Shown in pieces: positions 58,082 through 64,000 of a DNA stretch of 64,000 bases. Numbering within the stretch: the first letter of the stretch is position 1; each line of letters begins with the position of its first letter. The stretch comes from Jaltomata sinuosa. Lineage: Eukaryota; Streptophyta; Magnoliopsida; Solanales; Solanaceae. The notes below the pieces were generated by a model. It made no database searches and was not told the origin of the DNA. It was given only the letters and a program-made list of their open reading frames with translations. The stretch lies in assembly GCA_003996215.1 (NCBI GenBank), contig QJPP01005196.1:19057-83056 (forward strand), written 5' to 3'. A program made the position numbers and the translations under genes.

Positions 58082-61000
58082 TGTCACGACCCGATTTCTC
58101 GGTCATGATGGCACCTACAACCCCCGGTAGGTGAACCAATCCCTGTAGCCAAGAACAGTTAGTAATGGGCTACTATCTAACAAATAAGAGAACAAGACGA
58201 ATAAAATAGATAACAGGTAAATAAATATACACATATGCGGAAACTAAACCAAACCCCAAGACCTGGTATCATAGTACAGAGCCAACTACATACATGGAGT
58301 GAAAACTATCCAAAAGAATATATACAGATGTCTCTGACTGGTAATAGAGTACATAAAGCAAAAGATAAACTAAAGCTAAGCTCCGATCGCCAAGAGCCCA
58401 CCTTCAGTCTTAAGTAGTCCCCAACAGATCTCCAAGCACGAATTACAACGGTCTAACGGCGATGGCCCACGCTAGGATCTGCACCCAAAGATGCAGGGGT
58501 AGGGGTGAGCACCAAATGCGAAGCATAAGGTACCCAGTAGGTATCATAGGCCGACTGGGCACATATAAGATAAAACGCAGTAATAGACAGAATAGAAGCA
58601 AGTAGTCACAGAAATCAACGAAAGGTACACAGGAACTAGCCCAGAGGGAAATCAATAGAACCACAGATGAGGCTAGTAAGCAGAATATACACACCAAAGG
58701 CACAGGTGAAAGTAAGAAACAACGCACCTGGAATCCTTGCAACAACAGTGTATAAAATAAGTTTACGGAATGGACGGTATACCGGTAACCTCAAGTGTAA
58801 GAAGAAGAGAGAAAGAATAATAATAGGCATGCTCAAGACATGAATCAATACTCAACTAATCATATCAACCTCAAATCCAGAAACTAACACCCTAACAGTA
58901 CCAAACTCATACTTATCCATAATAGAGATACAACTCGGTAAGTAAAATAGCAAAAAGTCTACTACAGTTCCCCCCGGCCACCCATACAACCGAGGAACAC
59001 ATATACAAGTGAAGACAAAACCCTCCGGCATCCCATACTACCGGAGCGTACCAATCAGCAAAACAGCAAACAAGGTGGACCTCTAACCATGAATGATATG
59101 CATGCTGAAATCCTCAAGTGCCATAATATCTCTGTATGTCCCTCCTCCGGCGCCGATCCGGCCCAGCAGGTAGGTTCCATGGAAGGACTCTGCCCGTATA
59201 CCTCTACTCCACCGTATACCCCTCCTTCGGCACACGCAGCCCGTAGCCCCTGGCCCGGATAGCAAGGTCCATGGAGGTCCCAGACCCCATACTAAATCTC
59301 AGTATCAGAACATGTATCAAGATAGAGACCCAGTCTCGATATCAAGATAGAGACCCAGTCTCGAATATGCATTCCCAGACCCTGTCCAGGACTAAAATAG
59401 TAGAAAAATGCCTCAAAAACCCCTCCAAGAGTGCTCGGGCATAACCGGGTCTAAACAGTAGAAAATCATCTCAGGTGCTCGGTCAGATGGAGTTTAAAAT
59501 CATCTCAAGTAGTAGAAAAACTCAACTAGCATCCGCGCCCGGCGGTCTATGATAATCGCTAAAAAACTCATGATTTTAAACCACAAGTGAAATTCAACCA
59601 GTTTCCAAAATCATTCCATCAAAAACGGCCCCCCGGGCCATGCAAGTTAGAAAATTAGTGCCAGGAGCCCGAAGCCAAAAAACCACAGTTAAAACATGCG
59701 ATAAAACCCTCTTTATATGCATGGAAAATGTATGATCACACACAATTGCTGCCCCGCAGCTCACAATCAACCTATCGACCCTGCACAGGCCCACAGCTAC
59801 TCAGCAAGCATAACCAGCCTAGAAGGATAATACTATGCCCGGGACTCGCGGACATTCCCAAAATCCCACCTTCTATGTTCCAGAGTCAACAAGGCCTCAC
59901 AGGACCACAAGGGTAAATAAATAAAATATATCGACAAATACTACAAACAACGGAGGAATAAAAGTAGGCGGATATGAATAAAGCGGTCGAGGTCTGTGGT
60001 GCCAACCTAATAATCCAACCCAAGGATGCCCATTAATACAATTTTATTCTATATATGCGGAGTCTAGGGAAATTAAACCGTAACCTACCTGTCGTCCGAC
60101 GACAAGCTGCTGAAACAACGATGTCCAAGCTCGAACCACTCCGAGAAAATTCAAAACTAAATCGGAATCGGATTCGGATTTGGGACGGAATAACTTGACG
60201 TAGATAATTGATTTACTTTATCAAATATATTTTTCCCACAAACAAAACCTCTCACGTGAATGAGTATTTAAAAATGTGCAGGGATGTTTAACGATTTGAA
60301 GTTTTGCTGAAATTCCCAAAGTTAACAAAATGGGCAAATTAAATGCAAAAAGTCCCTCAGCAAGTACATGGATGGTACAGGACTTATAGCATGCTAATTG
60401 CTTACTAAGATAATGATGGCACTCTGAGGAGGTGATTAGTGGCAACAATCACTGGTTACATGTCTCCACCACTTCCACGTGGAAGTGGTGGTACCAACAC
60501 TATTCAATTTTTCTCCTATTATGTAAATATTCAGGTATTGCATAAATTCGTGGTATAATAAATATAATATTTTAAATATACCATAATTGATAGAAAATTA
60601 TTTCCAATAAAACCTACTATATTATAATAATAAATTCTAACATAACTAAATTTACTATCTCCGTTAAAATATTACGGAGTATAAAAACCTTATAAAATAA
60701 ATACGTATACACTTATATCGTATCAAACATATTTTTCATAAACCTTTAAAATATTTTGAAAAGGCAAATAATAATATAATTTTTACCAAATTCCACTTTT
60801 AAATAATATTTCAAATACACGCACGATGCTAATAAAGTTCTTAAGTTTAGGCTCGTAATTCGCCTACGCACGATTTCGATATTTAAGAATTCTCTCGGGA
60901 TCCTCCCTTATATTTTATCACTATTTTAGAACTGAAATGGCATTTTAAAACGTGAAATCGAGGCTTAAATCGCGTTTAACTCGACCCGATTCGCGACCCG

Positions 61001-61277
61001 GTTCGCAACCCCATTTTCTGCCAGACAGTCCGCGGTAAAACAGTCATAACTCTTTGCTCCGAGATTATTTGGACGTGCGGTTTTGTGCGTTGGAAACTAG
61101 ACTCGTAGACCTTCGATTTGGTACTTCGGGGGACTTCTAACTCTTTATATATTGAGAGAAAAGTCCCGAGACATTTGACCCAAAATTCAGAAAATTTGTT
61201 AAAGGTCTTACGATATCTTTTGTCGATTTGCTTGACTTCAAAACTTAAACGTGGGAATGACCGGAAGGGTCATTACA
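58082..61277 (-). mobile_element. 3' LTR of a Del/Tekay-type chromovirus (3196 bp)
   Basis: Read on the - strand it begins TGTAATGACC (61277) and ends GGGTCGTGACA (58082), i.e. TG...CA. It sits 99 bp beyond the end of pol, separated by sequence including GTTTTTTTTTAGTAGTGG as the probable polypurine region. No ORF. It contains a 26-bp palindrome (60466-60491). Length is in the range usual for this lineage. The matching 5' LTR lies outside the window. Confidence 0.8.
60466..60491. repeat. Perfect 26-bp palindrome with a G-box core
   Basis: CCACCACTTCCAC followed directly by its exact reverse complement; the centre is CCACGTGG, i.e. the plant G-box CACGTG recognised by bZIP and bHLH factors. 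It lies about 0.8 kb inside the LTR from its U3 end. Confidence 0.9.
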
Positions 61278-61376
61278 TCATCCACTACTAAAAAAAAACT
61301 TTCGTCCTCGAAAGTCAAGGTCAAGGGGAAGTACCTGAAGGTCTAAAAATAGTCTGCGGGTATACTGAAGACCCGC

Positions 61377-63176
61377 CTATTTATCTCTCTCGTCTTCCCA
61401 GGTAGCCTCCTTGACTGGACGGTGCCTCCACTGAACCTTAACAACCGGGATCTCTCGAGACCTCAATCTCCTGACATCTCTGGCCAAAATAGCTGCCGGC
61501 TCCTCAACAAAGGCTAAATCCTCACCCAACTGAACTGAATCCCACTGCAACACATGAGACTCGTCTGGTACATACCGACGCAGCATCGAAACATGAAATA
61601 CAGGATGTATAGCTGAAAACATCGGAGGTAAGGCTAGATGACAGGCAACGCTACCAACCCTCTGCAGAATCTCAAATGGCCCAATGTACCTGGGGCTAAG
61701 CTTGCCCCGCCTACCAAATCTCATCACGCCCTTCATGGGAGATACACGGAGGAACACCAAGTCACCGACACTAAACTCCAAGGCACGAAGCCTACGATCA
61801 GCATAACTCTTCTGCCTGCTCTGAGCTGTCCGAAGTCTGTCCTGAATTACTCGGACTCGGTCTAAGGAATCTTGAAGCAAATCTGTGCTCTGTGGCCCAG
61901 CACTAAAACCATCAAACCAACCTACCGGTGATCTGCAACGCCTGCCATACAAAGCCTCAAAAGGTGCCATACCGATACTCGAATGGAAGCTGTTATTATA
62001 AGCAAACTCTGCCAAGGGAACAAACTGATCCCAAAAACCTCCAAAGTCAAGAACACAGGCCCGAAGCATGTCCTCCAGAACCTGAATGGTCCTCTCGGAC
62101 TGGCCATCTGTCTGAGGGTGAAAAGTGGTACTAAGATGAACCTCTGTACCCAAATCTCGCTGAATAGCCCTCCAGAACTGAGATGTGAACTGAGTGCCGC
62201 GGTCTGAAATAATAGAAGCTGGGACCCCGTGCAACCGAACAATCTCACGAAGGTAGATCTGAGCTAACCTCTATGCTCCATAGGAAGTCTGAACTGGCAA
62301 GAAATGTGCTGACTTGGTCAGCCTATCAACAACCACCCATATGGAATCAAACCCACGAGAAGTACGGGGCAAACCAACCACAAAGTCCATAGTAATCCCT
62401 TCCCACTTCCACTCAGGAATGGGAAGTCGCTGCATCAAACCACCAGGCCTCATGTGCTCAAACTTAACCTGCTGACAGTTCATGCACCGAGATACGAACT
62501 CTGCTATATCCCGCTTCATACCACTCCACCAGTAAAGTTGCCTCAAGTCTCTATACATCTTTGCTGTGCCAGGGTGAATGGAGTATCTAGTACAATGTGC
62601 CTCACGAAGTATGAACTGAATCAAATCACTAATCCTCGGAACACAAAGGCGACTATCAAACCTCAGAACCTCATCTGAATCTAGAGTAGCCCGACTGGTC
62701 TCACCCTGAACAACCCGATCACGAAGGTCACACAACTGCTGATCCTCAAACTGACGGCTCTGAATCTGATCAATCAAAGTAGAACGAACCTCAACACTGG
62801 CAAGAACTCTGCTAGGATCCGACAAGTCAAGCCTAACCAAACGGTTAGCCAAAGACTGAATGTCCAAGGCCAACGGCCGCTCTGAAACTGAAAGAGAAGC
62901 TAGGCTACCCATACTCACTGTCTTCCGACTCAAGGCATCCGCTACCACGTTTGCCTTGCCCGGATGATACAGAATAGTGAAGTCATAGTCCTTCAGTAAC
63001 TCGATCCATCTCCTCTGCCTCGAGTTCAACTCCCGCTGACTCGTGATATACTGAAGACTACGGTGATCGGTAAAGATATCACAGTGAACTCCATATAAGT
63101 AATGCCTCCAGATCTTGAGCGCGAAAGCTACTGCCGCCAACTCTAAGTCATGAGTGGGGTAGTTGCGCTCGTGCAA
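61377..63176 (-). pseudogene. Chromovirus pol: RNase H C-part, integrase, chromodomain (one in-frame stop)
   Basis: From 63176 downward: RNase H (HERNYPTHDLELAAV, FTDHRSLQYI, YHPGKANVVADALSR), then the integrase HHCC zinc region (His pair near HCTRYSIHPG, CMNC), the DDE core (MDFVVGLP; ISDRGTQF; QSERTIQVLEDML), the GPF/Y-type region (LSPRYIGPFEIL) and a C-terminal chromodomain (VKVQWRHRPVKEATWEDE). The chromodomain places it among chromoviruses, Del/Tekay clade by general appearance. TAG at 62271-62273 interrupts one frame in the integrase, so the element is not functional here. Confidence 0.9.
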
Positions 63177-63208
63177 CCTTCAGCTGCCCTAACGCATAGA
63201 GCTACTAC

Positions 63209-64000
63209 TCACCCTGCTGCATTCAACACACAACCAAAACCAACCCCAGAAGCATCACAATACACGGAGAAGCTCTGACCCTCAACCGGCAAAGTCAAAA
63301 CTGGAGCTGAAGTCAATAAGGCCTTAAGCCTCTGGAAGCTATCCTCACACTGATCTGACCACTGAAATGGGACATCCTTCCTAGTCAGCATAGTCAAGGG
63401 TGCTGCTATGGAAGAGAATCCCTCAACGAACCGTCTGTAGTTACCCGCTAACCCAATAAAGATGCGAACCTCAGTAACAGTAGTAGGTCTAGGCCACTCA
63501 CAAACCGCTGAAATCTTTCCCAGATCAACCCTAATCCCATCCTTAGACACCACGTGCCCTAGGAATGCAACTGACTCAAGCCAAAACTCACACTTTGAGA
63601 ACTTGGCATAAAGCCGATGATCTCTAAAAGTCTGGAGTATAACCCTCAAGTGCTGCTCATGCTCATCTCTGCTACGCGAGTATACCAAGATGTCGTCTAT
63701 AAAAACTATCACAAATGAGTCCAAATACAGGCCAAGAACCATGTGCATCAAATTCATAAAGGCTGCGGGGGCATTAGTCAACCCAAAAGACATCACCAGG
63801 AACTCATAATGGCCATAACGTGTCCTGAACGCTGTCTTAGGGATGTCCTCCGTCCTAATCCTCAACTGATGGTAGCCAGACCTCAGATCAATCTTCAAAA
63901 ACACGACTGAACCCTGAAGCTGGTCGAACAAATCATCAATCCTCGACAACGGATACCTATTCTTCACTGTCACCCTATTCAGCTGCCAATAATCAATACA
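63209..64000 (-). pseudogene. Chromovirus pol: reverse transcriptase, cut by right window edge
   Basis: Open from the window edge: reverse transcriptase with LKIDLRSGYHQLRI, YEFLVMSFGLTNAPA and the catalytic FIDDILVYSRS, then the connection domain (FLGHVVSKDGIRVD, GLAGNYRRFVEGF). It ends at a stop just after the start of RNase H. The next pol segment (63176 down) is in another frame, so a frameshift lies between 63176 and about 63240. Protease, gag and the 5' LTR would lie beyond 64000. Confidence 0.9.

Noticed and set aside
61638..62678. Several + strand ORFs opposite the retroelement pol
   Set aside because: They are antisense shadows of the integrase and RNase H coding sequence.

Overview
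This window is plant nuclear DNA, almost certainly from a Solanaceae species. Evidence for that: four intron-rich, AT-rich genes with GT-AG splicing; a pararetrovirus insertion of the tobacco vein clearing virus (TVCV, Solendovirus) type; Au-type and other Solanaceae-like SINEs; and many large Gypsy LTRs. The virus type and LTR load make Nicotiana my first guess, but tomato, potato or pepper relatives cannot be excluded from sequence alone. Exon coordinates below were worked out by hand from splice sites, phase and family conservation.

Layout. 1-4.9 kb: right-hand part of an endogenous pararetrovirus (EPRV): protease-RT-RNase H, a small 61-codon ORF, an ORF4-type gene, then the viral promoter/poly(A)/leader region, ending at an (AAT)n microsatellite. 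The reading frames are still in register, but three in-frame stops break the two large genes. 5.5-13.0 kb: casein kinase I gene (14 coding exons, 424 aa, + strand), with SINE-like insertions in introns. 13.8-14.4 kb: two exon-like relics of an unidentified gene. 17.2-19.8 kb: VAN3-binding-protein/FORKED1-like gene (8 exons, 417 aa, + strand). 20.0-24.8 kb: plastid-type two-domain glyoxalase I (9 exons, 362 aa, - strand), with an Au SINE carrying a perfect 17-bp target duplication in intron 1. 24.8-35.4 kb: gene-poor, with LTR remnants, a Mutator-type MITE and a Harbinger-type MITE. 35.5-38.7 kb: tonoplast aquaporin TIP4-type gene (3 exons, 247 aa, + strand); both introns carry transposons. 38.8-45 kb: an inverted hAT copy, then a Harbinger MITE interrupted by a 2.9-kb non-autonomous CACTA element made largely of tandem repeats. 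45-64 kb: a cluster of nested LTR retrotransposons without host genes, including an LTR inserted in an LTR and, at the right edge, a degraded Del/Tekay-type chromovirus on the - strand with its 3.2-kb 3' LTR.

How it works together. The four host genes are unrelated single genes (protein kinase; auxin/vascular trafficking factor; methylglyoxal detoxification; vacuolar water and small-solute channel) and form no operon or cluster. The most informative structure is the transposon stratigraphy around the aquaporin gene. Three copies of one Harbinger MITE, two inverted hAT copies flanking the last aquaporin exon, a MITE inside one hAT copy and a CACTA inside one Harbinger copy can be placed in relative order because paralogous empty sites lie in the same window. 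I found no convincing evidence of a wholly new biological system. The best unexplained items are the small intact ORF coupled by an ATGA overlap in the pararetrovirus, the inverted hAT pair around an exon, the repeat-built CACTA element, and a perfect 26-bp palindrome with a G-box core in an LTR.
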